DNA of 64,000 nucleotides. It comes from GCA-2733415 sp049614485. Lineage in GTDB: Bacteria > Bacteroidota > Bacteroidia > Flavobacteriales > Flavobacteriaceae. The notes below the pieces were generated by a model. That model was given only the letters and a program-made list of their open reading frames with translations. It ran no database searches and was not told the origin of the DNA. Numbering within the stretch: position 1 is the stretch's first letter; the number at the start of each line of letters is the position of its first letter. Made by a program: the position numbers and the translations under genes. The stretch is taken from positions 62,001 through 126,000 of the forward strand of contig JBMZDR010000001.1 in assembly GCA_049614485.1 (NCBI GenBank), given 5' to 3'. Shown piece by piece: positions 1 through 8,968 of this stretch.

Positions 1-608
1 TTAAAGAAACAATTGAAGCTGCAGGAAAAACAGGTATAACGCATTTAACACTGTATGCTTTTTCTACAGAAAACTGGAATAGACCAAAGGTTGAGGTTGA
101 TAAGTTGATGAACTTATTAGTGTCATCACTAAAAAAAGAATTCAAAACACTTCACGAGAACAATATAAAGTTAAACGCTATTGGTAATTTAAATGAGTTG
201 CCATCGAAAGCATATAAAGAACTTTCAGAAGTAATAGAAAAGACTAAAAACAATGATAAGCTAGTGTTAACTTTAGCATTGAGCTACGGATCTAGAGATG
301 AAATTGTTAAAACAGTTAAGGAAATTGCAGAGAAAGTTAAAAATAATATAATTTCTTTAGAAAATATTGATGATTCAATTATTAATGAGCATCTTTACAC
401 GCAAAATTTACCAGATGTGGATTTGCTTGTTAGAACAAGTGGAGAACAACGGATAAGTAACTTTTTGTTGTGGCAAATTGCCTATGCTGAATTGTATTTT
501 ACAGACGTGCTTTGGCCAGATTTTAAAAAAGAAGACCTTTATAAGGCCCTAATAAATTATCAAAATAGAGAACGACGATTTGGAAAAACAAGTGAACAAC
601 TTAAGTAA
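1..608 (+). CDS. uppS: Undecaprenyl diphosphate synthase, 5' end missing
   Basis: Cis-prenyltransferase that condenses isopentenyl diphosphate onto farnesyl diphosphate to give the C55 carrier lipid for peptidoglycan and surface glycans. The frame is open from base 3, so the true start and the N-terminal diphosphate-binding loop lie left of the window. The visible part has the family signatures YAFSTENWNRP near the left edge and RTSGEQRISNFLLWQ followed by AYAELYFTD and WPDF near the C terminus. The stop at 606-608 lies inside bamA, so the two genes overlap and are probably co-transcribed. Identification is firm; only the start is unknown. Confidence 0.95.
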   Translation, partial: KETIEAAGKTGITHLTLYAFSTENWNRPKVEVDKLMNLLVSSLKKEFKTLHENNIKLNAIGNLNELPSKAYKELSEVIEKTKNNDKLVLTLALSYGSRDEIVKTVKEIAEKVKNNIISLENIDDSIINEHLYTQNLPDVDLLVRTSGEQRISNFLLWQIAYAELYFTDVLWPDFKKEDLYKALINYQNRERRFGKTSEQLK

Positions 609-3204
609 AAAGATATATTTTAGCTTAATATTTATTTTTTTAGCAATAGCTACTAAAGTAAACGCTCAAGAAGGAAATTATACTGCAGGGAAAAAATATG
701 TAATAGGAGATATTTCTATTTCTGGAAATACTAGTTTTAACAAACAAACTATTATTTCCTTTTCTGGGTTAAGAAAAGGGCAAGAAGTAATTATTCCCGG
801 AGAAAAAACAAGTAATGCCATAAAAAAATTGTGGTCTTCAAACTTGTTTAGTGATGTAAATATGTACGTGTCTAAAATAGAAGGTGATACCATTTATTTA
901 GAAATTGAAGTGCAGGAGTTGGCAAGTTTAAATGAAGTTAACGTTGTTGGTGTTAAAAAATCCAAACGTGAAGAAATTATTAAAGAAAATAAGTTAACTA
1001 AGGGGGTTAAGCTTACCGAAAACCTACTAACAACCACAAAAAATTATTTAGAAACTAAATATGCAAAAGAAGGGTATGTTAATAGTAAAGTTTATCTAAA
1101 TCCAATATCCAAGAAAGATTCTACAGGAAAGGAAGTTGTTAATTTGTTAATTAACGTAGATAAAGGAAAAAAGGTAAAAGTTAGTAGCATTGATTTTACT
1201 GGAAACGAAAGTTTTACATCGAGTAAACTTCGTGGTCAAATGAAAAACACCAAAGAACGTGGTGTAAAAAATCCATTAAGAATACTTAAGCGCTCAAAGT
1301 TTATTGAAAAAAACTACAAAGAAGATTTACAAACTATTGCAGATGCCTATAAAGAAGCAGGGTTTAGAGATGTAGATGTAAAAGGAGGTGATCCTATTAC
1401 AAATGAAGATCAATCGGTGTCTTTAAAAATTGATATTAAAGAAGGTAAAAAATACTATATAGGTAATGTTGATTTTGTAGGGAACACGATATATACAGAT
1501 AGATATTTACAACAAAAACTAGGGCTTTACAGGGGTGATATTTATAATGGTGTTCTTTTAGAAAAGCAAATTGCCGATACTTCAGATCCTGATGCTGATG
1601 ATATTACAAACTTGTATCAAAATAATGGGTATATGTTTTCAAACGTTGTTCCTGTTGAGGTGGGAGTTAGAAATGATACAATTGATTTTGAAATACGTAT
1701 TTCCGAAGGAAAATTAACTCATTTTAAAAACATTACGGTTACAGGAAATGATAAAACAAATGACCATGTTGTTTATCGTGAATTGAGAACAAAACCTGGT
1801 CAAGTATATAGTAAACAAAAAATTATTAGAAGTTTACGTGAGCTTGGACAGATGGGGTTCTTTGATGCTGAGCAGTTAGTGCCACATATTAAAAACCCTA
1901 ACCCAAATGAAGGAACCGTAGATGTTGAGTATTCGGTTGTAGAAAAAGGATCAAGTCAAGTTGAGCTTCAAGGAGGTTTCGGTGGTGGAGGTTTCGTGGG
2001 AACTTTAGGGTTGTCATTTAATAACTTTTCATTGAAAAATATTTTTAATAAAGATGCGTACCAACCTCTTCCTATGGGAGATGGGCAAAGATTGTCATTA
2101 AGAGCGCAGGCTAGTCAAGCATATCAAACGTATAGTTTTTCGTTTATGGAGCCTTGGTTAGGTGGGAAAAAGCCTCAGCAGTTTTCAGTGTCATTATCTC
2201 AATCTGTCAATTATCAATATGATTTTAGATCAAGGCGAGTAGATAAAGACCAACGTTTTTTGATTTCTGCAGTTTCTGTTGGTTTGGCTAAACGATTAAA
2301 AGTGCCAGATGATTATTTTATGTTAAGTAATTCTATTTCATTTCAGCATTACAATTTGAAAAATTATAATGTAGGTATTTTTAGAAATATTAGTAACGGA
2401 TACTCTAATAATTTAGCGTTTAACGTCGCATTGACTAGAGATAGTAAAGGTGTTAATCCTATTTACCCTGAGCGCGGTTCGAAATTTTCATTAAGTGCAA
2501 AATTTACTCTCCCATACTCTTTGCTAAATGGAGTTGATTATGGAGAATTAGAGAACCTAGAGGCTTATAAGTTAAAAAATAGTCATGGTAATTATGTAGA
2601 TGAAAACAATAATATTGTAACTGATTATAATGATGCTGCTGCTGATTTAAGTAAAGTTGATCAAGAGCGTTATAAGTGGTTAGAATTCTATAAAATTAAA
2701 TTTGAAGGTGATTGGTACACCAGTTTGTATAAACGATTAGTTTTACGTTCTAATGTGAATTTTGGTTATCTTGGTGCTTACAATAGTGATAGAGGTGTTG
2801 TACCGTTTGAGCGTTTTTACTTAGGGGGAGATGGACTTGGGTCGTATAGCTTAGATAGTAGAGAGTCTATTCGTTTAAGAGGGTATCCTAATCAATCATT
2901 ATCTAGTAATGATGGAGGTATAATTTATAACAAATTCTCTTTGGAGTTACGTCACCCAATCGCAATGAAATCTGCATCGGCTAGTATTTATGCGTTAGCT
3001 TTTGCTGAAGCAGGAAACTCATTCGATAATTATTCAGATTATGATCCTTTTAACATGTATCGTTCTGCGGGTGCTGGAATTCGTATATTTATGCCTGCCT
3101 TTGGATTATTAGGAATTGATTTCGCACATGGTTTTGATAGTTTACAAGGTGAGTCAGGAAAGCATGGATGGGAAACACATTTTATTTTAGGTAGAGAATT
3201 TTAA
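580..3204 (+). CDS. bamA: Outer membrane assembly factor BamA (Omp85)
   Basis: Central subunit of the machine that folds beta-barrel proteins into the outer membrane. The 874 residues start with a signal peptide ending in KVNAQ, followed by a series of POTRA repeats up to about residue 450 and a C-terminal 16-strand barrel, ending in Phe as outer-membrane barrels do. A Gly-rich segment (GGFGGGGFVG) opens the barrel. No ATG is available for the start: the frame begins with TTG at 580 or GTG at 592, both inside the end of uppS, which points to translational coupling. The two OmpH/Skp-like chaperones follow directly, as is usual in flavobacteria. Confidence 0.95.
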   Translation: MEKQVNNLSKKIYFSLIFIFLAIATKVNAQEGNYTAGKKYVIGDISISGNTSFNKQTIISFSGLRKGQEVIIPGEKTSNAIKKLWSSNLFSDVNMYVSKIEGDTIYLEIEVQELASLNEVNVVGVKKSKREEIIKENKLTKGVKLTENLLTTTKNYLETKYAKEGYVNSKVYLNPISKKDSTGKEVVNLLINVDKGKKVKVSSIDFTGNESFTSSKLRGQMKNTKERGVKNPLRILKRSKFIEKNYKEDLQTIADAYKEAGFRDVDVKGGDPITNEDQSVSLKIDIKEGKKYYIGNVDFVGNTIYTDRYLQQKLGLYRGDIYNGVLLEKQIADTSDPDADDITNLYQNNGYMFSNVVPVEVGVRNDTIDFEIRISEGKLTHFKNITVTGNDKTNDHVVYRELRTKPGQVYSKQKIIRSLRELGQMGFFDAEQLVPHIKNPNPNEGTVDVEYSVVEKGSSQVELQGGFGGGGFVGTLGLSFNNFSLKNIFNKDAYQPLPMGDGQRLSLRAQASQAYQTYSFSFMEPWLGGKKPQQFSVSLSQSVNYQYDFRSRRVDKDQRFLISAVSVGLAKRLKVPDDYFMLSNSISFQHYNLKNYNVGIFRNISNGYSNNLAFNVALTRDSKGVNPIYPERGSKFSLSAKFTLPYSLLNGVDYGELENLEAYKLKNSHGNYVDENNNIVTDYNDAAADLSKVDQERYKWLEFYKIKFEGDWYTSLYKRLVLRSNVNFGYLGAYNSDRGVVPFERFYLGGDGLGSYSLDSRESIRLRGYPNQSLSSNDGGIIYNKFSLELRHPIAMKSASASIYALAFAEAGNSFDNYSDYDPFNMYRSAGAGIRIFMPAFGLLGIDFAHGFDSLQGESGKHGWETHFILGREF

Positions 3205-3239
3205 TTTTGGCACGATATTTTCAATAAACACCATAAGTT

Positions 3240-4055
3240 ATGAATATAAGAATTCTTTTAGCGGTTATCATAATGCTTGTTACCTTTAGTGGTAATGCAC
3301 AACGAAGTAATATCAGGATAGGGTATATTGATACAGAATATATTCTTGAAAATATTCCAGAGTACAATAAAGCATTAAGTCAGTTAGATAGTAAAGTGCA
3401 AAAATGGAAAGGAGAAATTGATTTAAAACTTCGTGATATTGATAAGAAGAAATTAGATTTAAGAAACGAAAGAGTTTTGTTAACAAAAGAGTTGATTGAA
3501 GAAAAAGAAGAAGAAATTAAAACAGAAGAAGCTGAAATTTTAGATTATCAACAAAAACGATTCGGACCAAATGGCGATTTAATTATACAAAAGCAAAAAT
3601 TAATTGAGCCAATACAAGACCAAGTATTAACGGCGGTACAAGAACTTGCAAAAGCCAAAAAGTACGATTTTATCTTTGACAAGTCTGCAGATGTTGTGAT
3701 GTTATACTCTAACAAACGTTATGATTTAAGTGATTTTATAGTTAGAACTATTACAAGAACAGCTAAGCGTGAGCAAGCTAAAAATAAGAAAGCGAAAAAA
3801 GAAGTTGAAACAGAAGACGTGGTTCCGGTTATCAATGAAGAATTAGAGGCAAAGAAAAAAGCCCAAGAAGATAACAGAGCAAAGAGGCAACAAATACTTG
3901 AAGAAAGAAAGAAAAAAGCTCAAGAGGCTCGTGAAGCAAAGAAAAAAGCGTTTGAGGAGAAACGTAAAAAAATGCTAGAAGCACGTGAAGCAAAAAAGAA
4001 TAAAAGCAGTGGTCCCCCTTCACCACCACAAAATGAAGAGGAAGAGCAAAAATAA
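3240..4055 (+). CDS. OmpH/Skp-family periplasmic chaperone with long charged tail
   Basis: Skp-like holdase expected to guide unfolded outer-membrane proteins to BamA, the gene just upstream. A signal peptide (ends near GNAQ) precedes IGYIDTEYILENIPEY, the typical start of the OmpH fold, and a helical hairpin follows to about residue 165. Unlike its 169-residue neighbour it carries about 100 extra residues at the C terminus, rich in Lys, Arg and Glu, with the block AREAKKK/AREAKK repeated, ending in a Pro-rich and then Glu-rich stretch. That tail is likely an extended charged helix; its role is unknown. It sits 35 bases after bamA and 24 before the second chaperone. Confidence 0.88.
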   Translation: MNIRILLAVIIMLVTFSGNAQRSNIRIGYIDTEYILENIPEYNKALSQLDSKVQKWKGEIDLKLRDIDKKKLDLRNERVLLTKELIEEKEEEIKTEEAEILDYQQKRFGPNGDLIIQKQKLIEPIQDQVLTAVQELAKAKKYDFIFDKSADVVMLYSNKRYDLSDFIVRTITRTAKREQAKNKKAKKEVETEDVVPVINEELEAKKKAQEDNRAKRQQILEERKKKAQEAREAKKKAFEEKRKKMLEAREAKKNKSSGPPSPPQNEEEEQK

Positions 4056-4079
4056 ATTAACACTTAATAAACTATAAAA

Positions 4080-4589
4080 ATGAAACAAATTAAAACTCTA
4101 TTAGTTGCAGCAATATTATTTTTAGGCGCAACAAGTTTAACCTCAGCACAAAGTAAAGTAGCGCATATTGATACGCAAGAGTTAATTGCGGCAATGCCAG
4201 AAATGAAATCTGCACAAAATCAATTACAAAAATTGCAAAAAACTTATGAAGCTGATATTCAAACAATGGCTACTGAGCTTCAAAATAAAATGAAGCAATA
4301 TCAAGCTGAGGCATCAACTAAAACAGACGATGTGAATGCACAGAGAGCTCAAGAAGTTCAAGGTATGCGTGATAATGTGTTAAAATATGAGCAAAATGCG
4401 CAACAAGAAATGGGTAAAAGACAAGAAGGTTTAATTAAGCCAATCATGGAAAAAGCGCGTTTAGCAATCCAGAAAGTAGCAAGAGCTAAAGGGTATCAGT
4501 ATGTAATGGACTCTACTACAGGTTCAGGAATTATATTGGCTGATGGACCAAACTTATTGGCAGATGTTAAAAAAGAATTAGGAATGTAA
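4080..4589 (+). CDS. OmpH/Skp-family periplasmic chaperone
   Basis: Second Skp-like chaperone, 169 residues, the usual family length. It has a signal peptide ending near TSAQ, then VAHIDTQELIAAMPEM, a long Gln/Lys-rich coiled-coil hairpin (about residues 45-125), and a closing strand region YQYVMDSTTGSGIILADG. It is a paralogue of the preceding gene and probably forms the same trimeric clamp in the periplasm. It is the last gene of the uppS-bamA-ompH-ompH run, which ends at the strong hairpin terminator 4615-4648. Confidence 0.92.
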   Translation: MKQIKTLLVAAILFLGATSLTSAQSKVAHIDTQELIAAMPEMKSAQNQLQKLQKTYEADIQTMATELQNKMKQYQAEASTKTDDVNAQRAQEVQGMRDNVLKYEQNAQQEMGKRQEGLIKPIMEKARLAIQKVARAKGYQYVMDSTTGSGIILADGPNLLADVKKELGM

Positions 4590-4614
4590 TACTTCTAATT
4601 AGAGACTATATGAA

Positions 4615-4648
4615 AATCCCGCAATTTAAATTGCGGGATTTTTTTTAT
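4615..4648 (+). terminator. Rho-independent terminator after the bamA-ompH operon
   Basis: Bases 4615-4640 are a perfect 26-base palindrome (AATCCCGCAATTT and its complement) followed by eight T. It lies 25 bases after the stop of the second ompH gene and also abuts the 3' end of the convergent gene at 4645. Confidence 0.9.
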
Positions 4649-5076
4649 TTATTAATGCGTTGGTAGTAAAAAGCAGGTAGTAACAGAAGTATAAATATAG
4701 GTTGTATTAGAAATCGTCTTATGTAAAAGAAAAGTTGATATGTGTCTTTTGAAAGAGATGTTACAATTAAAGTATATGCTGTAATAAGTATTATAAAACC
4801 AATACAGTAAAATACAGTTGAAAATTTTATAATTTCTTTTTTCTTAAATGAAAAATATAGAATTGCTATTGAAATTAAGGTGTTTAATAGGTATCTAAAA
4901 AAGGTATTTGCTATTAATTTAGAATAATTTAAATGAGTTAATACGTCTAAAGAATTGTGGCTTTTATAAAAAATAATAAACGGGTCATAAAAAAGTTTAT
5001 TTTCAAAAACACGAATCATAACTAAGGCTAAAAACAAGAAGCTAATTATAAGTAGTCTTAAAAAGTTACGTTTCAT
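4645..5076 (-). CDS. Exosortase F system-associated membrane protein
   Basis: Small integral membrane protein of 143 residues with about four hydrophobic segments and short charged loops. Its place 3 bases after xrtF, its length and the sequence FYDPFIIFYK early in the protein match the family known as exosortase F-associated protein, which occurs only beside XrtF in flavobacteria. Its biochemical role is unknown; it may help XrtF fold, recruit substrate or act as an accessory subunit. The assignment rests on context and overall pattern rather than on a catalytic motif. Confidence 0.8.
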   Translation of the reverse strand: MKRNFLRLLIISFLFLALVMIRVFENKLFYDPFIIFYKSHNSLDVLTHLNYSKLIANTFFRYLLNTLISIAILYFSFKKKEIIKFSTVFYCIGFIILITAYTLIVTSLSKDTYQLFFYIRRFLIQPIFILLLLPAFYYQRINK

Positions 5077-5079
5077 ACG

Positions 5080-5604
5080 CTAGTTTTTTTGGAATGATTT
5101 AACCCAGATCATCCATAAGATAAATACAGAACAATAAATAATACCGGGGAATATAATGCTGTGTAGCGGTTCAGAGTATTTAGGGAAATTGTAGATGCTA
5201 ATAATAAGTATTACTATTCTGAATACGTTCATAATATGAATGAACATTAAGCCGAATAAACAAAAAGTTAAAGTTTTTTGCACAGATTTTGCAAACGCAA
5301 GAATAAAAGCCACAAATAAAATCATAATACTTAAAGCATTACAGCCTTCTGCTATACTGGCAATATGTTTTTGATTAATAAACAGTTTTATGCCCTCGTA
5401 GCTCGAGTTTGCTTCAGAAGTTGTATTGTAGTTTAGCTGGTTTAAAATGTAAACGGATTGTTCAGATACGAGTTTTGTAAACACATCTGGTGAGCTGCTA
5501 AATTTTAAAAACACGACATATAACACGTACAAAATAATATAGCTAGTAGTAAATACAGCTAAAAATTTCAAGACTCCTTTGTGTTTTAAAATCAATTCTT
5601 TCAT
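5080..5604 (-). CDS. xrtF: Exosortase family protein XrtF
   Basis: Predicted integral-membrane transpeptidase of the exosortase/archaeosortase family, thought to cleave and anchor exported proteins that carry a C-terminal sorting tail. The 174 residues have several transmembrane segments and the three family residues in order: Cys88 in EGCNA, Arg129 in NVFRI and His148 in LHSIIFPG. The length fits the short XrtF branch of flavobacteria. It starts a two-gene operon with the associated protein at 4645. No protein in this window carries an obvious sorting tail, so its substrates must lie elsewhere. Confidence 0.87.
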   Translation of the reverse strand: MKELILKHKGVLKFLAVFTTSYIILYVLYVVFLKFSSSPDVFTKLVSEQSVYILNQLNYNTTSEANSSYEGIKLFINQKHIASIAEGCNALSIMILFVAFILAFAKSVQKTLTFCLFGLMFIHIMNVFRIVILIISIYNFPKYSEPLHSIIFPGIIYCSVFILWMIWVKSFQKN

Positions 5605-5653
5605 ATCAAATACAAATTAACAACATTTAACCTATAGTTCTTTTAGGAAATGG

Positions 5654-5661
5654 TATTTTTG
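5654..5661 (+). promoter_or_regulatory. Promoter -7 box for the GAF protein
   Basis: TATTTTTG fits the Bacteroidota -7 consensus TAnnTTTG, 30 bases before the ATG at 5692. No clear -33 element was seen. Confidence 0.5.
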
Positions 5662-5691
5662 CATTAGTATAAACTAATTTAAGATTATAAA

Positions 5692-6180
5692 ATGACATTT
5701 GATAATTTAGAACCATTAGTGTCTGCAATTACAAAAGACATTACGTTACCTGTTTTTGATAGGTTAAAAGGGGTGTGTCAATTATTACAAGATAATTTGG
5801 AAGCTTATGATTGGGTGGGGTTTTATTTTGCAAATCATAAGACTAAAACACTGCATTTAAGTGCTTATGTAGGTGAACCTACAGATCACATGGTAATTCC
5901 TTTTGGAAAAGGAATTTGTGGTCAGGTAGCTGAAAGTAACTCAAATTTTGTAGTTGCAGATGTTAGCGCACAAGACAATTATATTGCGTGTAGTATTACG
6001 GTTAAAGCAGAAATTGTGGTTCCTTTGTTTATTGACGGTGTTAATGTTGGTCAGATAGATATTGACTCTAAAACAATTGACCCGTTTAGTAAGGCAGATG
6101 AAGATTTCTTAGCTTATGTAAATAGCGAAATTGCTGTGTTGCTTAAAGGCATTGACCTTAAGCAATTATTATTAAAATAA
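5692..6180 (+). CDS. GAF-domain protein, free methionine-R-sulfoxide reductase-like
   Basis: Single cytosolic GAF domain of 162 residues, closest in pattern to free methionine-(R)-sulfoxide reductase (fRMsr, YebR type), which reduces free methionine sulfoxide. Family marks are WVGFYF (41-46), IPFGKGICGQVA (69-80), DNYIACS (95-101), EIVVPLF and QIDIDS. Of the three conserved fRMsr cysteines, two are present with the right spacing (Cys76 and Cys100, equivalent to 94 and 118 in E. coli numbering). The third (equivalent to 84) is His66. Activity may therefore use a different resolving step, or the domain may only bind a ligand. It is monocistronic. Confidence 0.82.
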   Translation: MTFDNLEPLVSAITKDITLPVFDRLKGVCQLLQDNLEAYDWVGFYFANHKTKTLHLSAYVGEPTDHMVIPFGKGICGQVAESNSNFVVADVSAQDNYIACSITVKAEIVVPLFIDGVNVGQIDIDSKTIDPFSKADEDFLAYVNSEIAVLLKGIDLKQLLLK

Positions 6181-6216
6181 TTTATCATATTCTATGGTGT
6201 TTTGAGTGATTACAAC

Positions 6217-6224
6217 TACTTTTG
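6217..6224 (+). promoter_or_regulatory. Promoter -7 box for purH
   Basis: TACTTTTG matches TAnnTTTG and lies 36 bases before the purH start codon. Confidence 0.5.
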
Positions 6225-6260
6225 CACCTTCAAAAATAACAACTACAACAACACACTAAA

Positions 6261-7790
6261 ATGGCTACAAAAGCAATCAAATCAGCATTAATTTCTGTTT
6301 TCCATAAAGATGGTTTAGCACCTATCGTAAAAAAATTGGATGAATTAGGGGTAACTATTTACTCTACAGGAGGAACTGAAAAGTTTATTAATGAGTTAGG
6401 AATAAATGTCGTTCCTGTAGAAGAAACAACATCGTATCCTTCAATTTTAGGAGGAAGAGTAAAAACTCTACATCCAAAAGTATTTGGAGGTATTCTTAAC
6501 AGACAAGATCATCAAGGTGATATTGCAGAAATGGAAGAATACAATATTCCACAAATTGATTTAGTGATTGTAGATTTATATCCTTTTGAAAAAACTGTTG
6601 CGTCTGGAGCGCCAGAACAAGATATTATTGAGAAAATTGATATCGGAGGAATTTCTCTAATCAGAGCTGCAGCAAAGAACTTTAAAGACACTGTAATTGT
6701 TTCTTCAATGGAGCAATATGATGAGTTCTTAACTACAATAATAGCTAATAACGGAGCTACAACGATAGCTGAAAGAAAGAAGTTTGCAGGAAAAGCATTC
6801 AATATTTCATCACATTATGATACAGCAATTTTCAACTATTTTAATCAAGACGAAGCCGAAGTTGTATTGAAGATAAGTGAGAATGCCGGAAAAACATTAA
6901 GATACGGTGAAAATCCACATCAAAGAGGATTCTTTTTTGGAGATTTTGATGCGATGTTTGATAAACTTCACGGAAAAGAATTAAGTTATAATAACTTGTT
7001 AGATGTTGATGCTGCTGTAAATTTAATGAATGAATTTGTAGGTGAAGCGCCTACATTTGCTGTGTTAAAACATAATAATGCATGTGGTTTTGCTCAACGA
7101 TCAACTGTTCGTGATGCTTATGTAGATGCCTTGGCTGGAGACCCTACTTCCGCTTTTGGTGGGGTGCTGATTTCAAACACAGTAATTGATTTGGCAACTG
7201 CAGAGGAGATTCATAAGTTATTTTGTGAAGTCGTTATTGCGCCAGGTTTTGATGCCGATGCAGAAGCGGTTTTAAAAGGTAAGAAAAATAGAATTCTGTT
7301 AGTTCAAAAAAATATTGAAATGCCAGGAACAAATGTAAGAACTTGTTTAAATGGTGTTTTAGTTCAGGATAGAAATAGTGTTACTGATGCAAAAAAAGAC
7401 TTAGTTGATAAGACTACTGTTTTGGCTACAGATGCACAGAAAGACGATTTGATTTTTGCATCTAAAATATGTAAACACACAAAATCTAACACAATTGTTT
7501 TAGTGAAAAATAAACAGTTGTGTGCAAGTGGTACAGGGCAAACTTCAAGAGTTGATGCGCTTAATCAAGCAATTGAAAAGGCAAATAAATTTGAGTTTGA
7601 TCTTAATGGGGCAGTCATGGCAAGTGATGCGTTTTTCCCTTTTCCTGACTGTGTAGAAATTGCTGATAAAGCAGGAATAAAAGCTGTAATTCAACCAGGA
7701 GGGTCTATAAAAGATCAGTTAAGTATTGATTATTGTAATGAAAATAATTTAGCAATGGTTTTTACAGGAACAAGACACTTTAAGCACTAA
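6261..7790 (+). CDS. purH: Bifunctional AICAR formyltransferase/IMP cyclohydrolase
   Basis: Catalyses the last two steps of purine synthesis: formyl transfer to AICAR, then ring closure to IMP. The 509 residues are the normal length. The N-terminal cyclohydrolase domain (about 1-195) holds IYSTGGT, GGRVKTLHPKV and IDLVIVDLYPF. The AICARFT domain follows with LRYGENPHQ, KHNNACGFA, GDPTSAFGG, MASDAFFPFPD and the closing FTGTRHFKH. It has its own promoter and a strong terminator at 7812, so it is a single-gene unit. Confidence 0.98.
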   Translation: MATKAIKSALISVFHKDGLAPIVKKLDELGVTIYSTGGTEKFINELGINVVPVEETTSYPSILGGRVKTLHPKVFGGILNRQDHQGDIAEMEEYNIPQIDLVIVDLYPFEKTVASGAPEQDIIEKIDIGGISLIRAAAKNFKDTVIVSSMEQYDEFLTTIIANNGATTIAERKKFAGKAFNISSHYDTAIFNYFNQDEAEVVLKISENAGKTLRYGENPHQRGFFFGDFDAMFDKLHGKELSYNNLLDVDAAVNLMNEFVGEAPTFAVLKHNNACGFAQRSTVRDAYVDALAGDPTSAFGGVLISNTVIDLATAEEIHKLFCEVVIAPGFDADAEAVLKGKKNRILLVQKNIEMPGTNVRTCLNGVLVQDRNSVTDAKKDLVDKTTVLATDAQKDDLIFASKICKHTKSNTIVLVKNKQLCASGTGQTSRVDALNQAIEKANKFEFDLNGAVMASDAFFPFPDCVEIADKAGIKAVIQPGGSIKDQLSIDYCNENNLAMVFTGTRHFKH

Positions 7791-7811
7791 AAAGAGTCGT
7801 TCATCTATATT

Positions 7812-7849
7812 AAAACTCCATAAAATATTTTTTTATGGAGTTTTTCATT
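7812..7849 (+). terminator. Rho-independent terminator after purH
   Basis: A 14-bp perfect stem, AAAACTCCATAAAA (7812-7825) paired with 7831-7844 around a 5-base loop, running into T residues; it lies 21 bases after the stop codon. Confidence 0.88.
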
Positions 7850-7876
7850 TTAATGCAATTTTTTCCTTAAATTTAG

Positions 7877-7884
7877 TACCTTTG
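7877..7884 (+). promoter_or_regulatory. Promoter -7 box for the mre operon
   Basis: TACCTTTG fits TAnnTTTG, 47 bases before mreB and just after the purH terminator, the only place a promoter for the five-gene operon can lie. Confidence 0.55.
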
Positions 7885-7931
7885 GTACAAACCACAGAAA
7901 AAAAAGTATTACCCTTTAAACATCATACCAT

Positions 7932-8960
7932 ATGGGATTTTTTGACTTCTTAACTGAAGAAATAGCAATAGATTTAGGTACCGCAAATACATTGATAATC
8001 CACAATGGGAAAGTTGTTGTAGATGCCCCTTCAATTGTTGCGAGAGATCGTATATCAGGACAAATCATTGCTGTAGGTCAAGAAGCAAACATGATGCAAG
8101 GGAAAACGCATGAAAATATTAAAACCATTCGTCCATTAAAAGATGGTGTAATTGCTGATTTTGATGCTTCTGAAAAAATGCTGACAATGTTTATAAAAAA
8201 TATTCCAGCATTAAAGAAAAAATGGTTTCCGCCAGCATTACGTTTAGTCATTTGCATCCCCTCAGGAATTACTGAAGTAGAGATGAGGGCTGTAAAAGAA
8301 TCTGCAGAACGTGTTAATGGTAAAGAAGTTTATTTAATTCATGAGCCAATGGCTGCAGCTGTAGGTATTGGTGTAGATATCATGCAACCAAAAGGAAACA
8401 TGGTTATTGATATAGGAGGAGGTACAACAGAAATAGCTGTAATAGCTCTAGGAGGAATTGTTTGTGATAAATCAGTAAAAGTTGCTGGAGATGTTTTTAC
8501 AAATGATATTGTTTATTTCATGCGTACACAACACAACCTATATGTTGGAGATAGAACTGCAGAAAAAATTAAAATTCAAATAGGAGCTGCTACTGAAGAT
8601 TTAGAAACACCACCAGAAGATATGTCTGTTCAAGGAAGAGATTTGTTAACAGGTAAACCTAAACAAGTACAAATATCTTATAGAGAAATTGCAAAAGCGT
8701 TGGATAAATCAATTTTAAGAATTGAGGATGCCGTTATGGAAACCTTGTCACAAACACCACCAGAATTGGCTGCAGATATCTATAACACAGGTATTTACTT
8801 AGCAGGAGGAGGATCTATGTTACGAGGGTTGGATAAACGTCTATCTAAAAAAACAGATTTACCAGTTTATATTGCTGAAGACCCATTGAGAGCAGTAGTT
8901 AGAGGAACAGGTATTACATTAAAAGATATTGCCAAATACAAAAGTATACTTATAAAATAG
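7932..8960 (+). CDS. mreB: Rod shape-determining actin homologue MreB
   Basis: Bacterial actin that forms membrane-bound filaments and steers the side-wall synthesis complex. The 342 residues are family length. Visible motifs are the phosphate-1 loop IDLGTANT (near residue 13), the phosphate-2 region MVIDIGGGTTEIAVI (about 157-171), HEPMAAAVG and the adenosine-site LAGGGSMLRGL near the C terminus. A short N-terminal hydrophobic stretch (MGFFDFLT) is the usual membrane-binding anchor. It is first in mreB-mreC-mreD-mrdA-rodA and 8 bases before mreC. Confidence 0.98.
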   Translation: MGFFDFLTEEIAIDLGTANTLIIHNGKVVVDAPSIVARDRISGQIIAVGQEANMMQGKTHENIKTIRPLKDGVIADFDASEKMLTMFIKNIPALKKKWFPPALRLVICIPSGITEVEMRAVKESAERVNGKEVYLIHEPMAAAVGIGVDIMQPKGNMVIDIGGGTTEIAVIALGGIVCDKSVKVAGDVFTNDIVYFMRTQHNLYVGDRTAEKIKIQIGAATEDLETPPEDMSVQGRDLLTGKPKQVQISYREIAKALDKSILRIEDAVMETLSQTPPELAADIYNTGIYLAGGGSMLRGLDKRLSKKTDLPVYIAEDPLRAVVRGTGITLKDIAKYKSILIK

Positions 8961-8968
8961 CATAGCTA

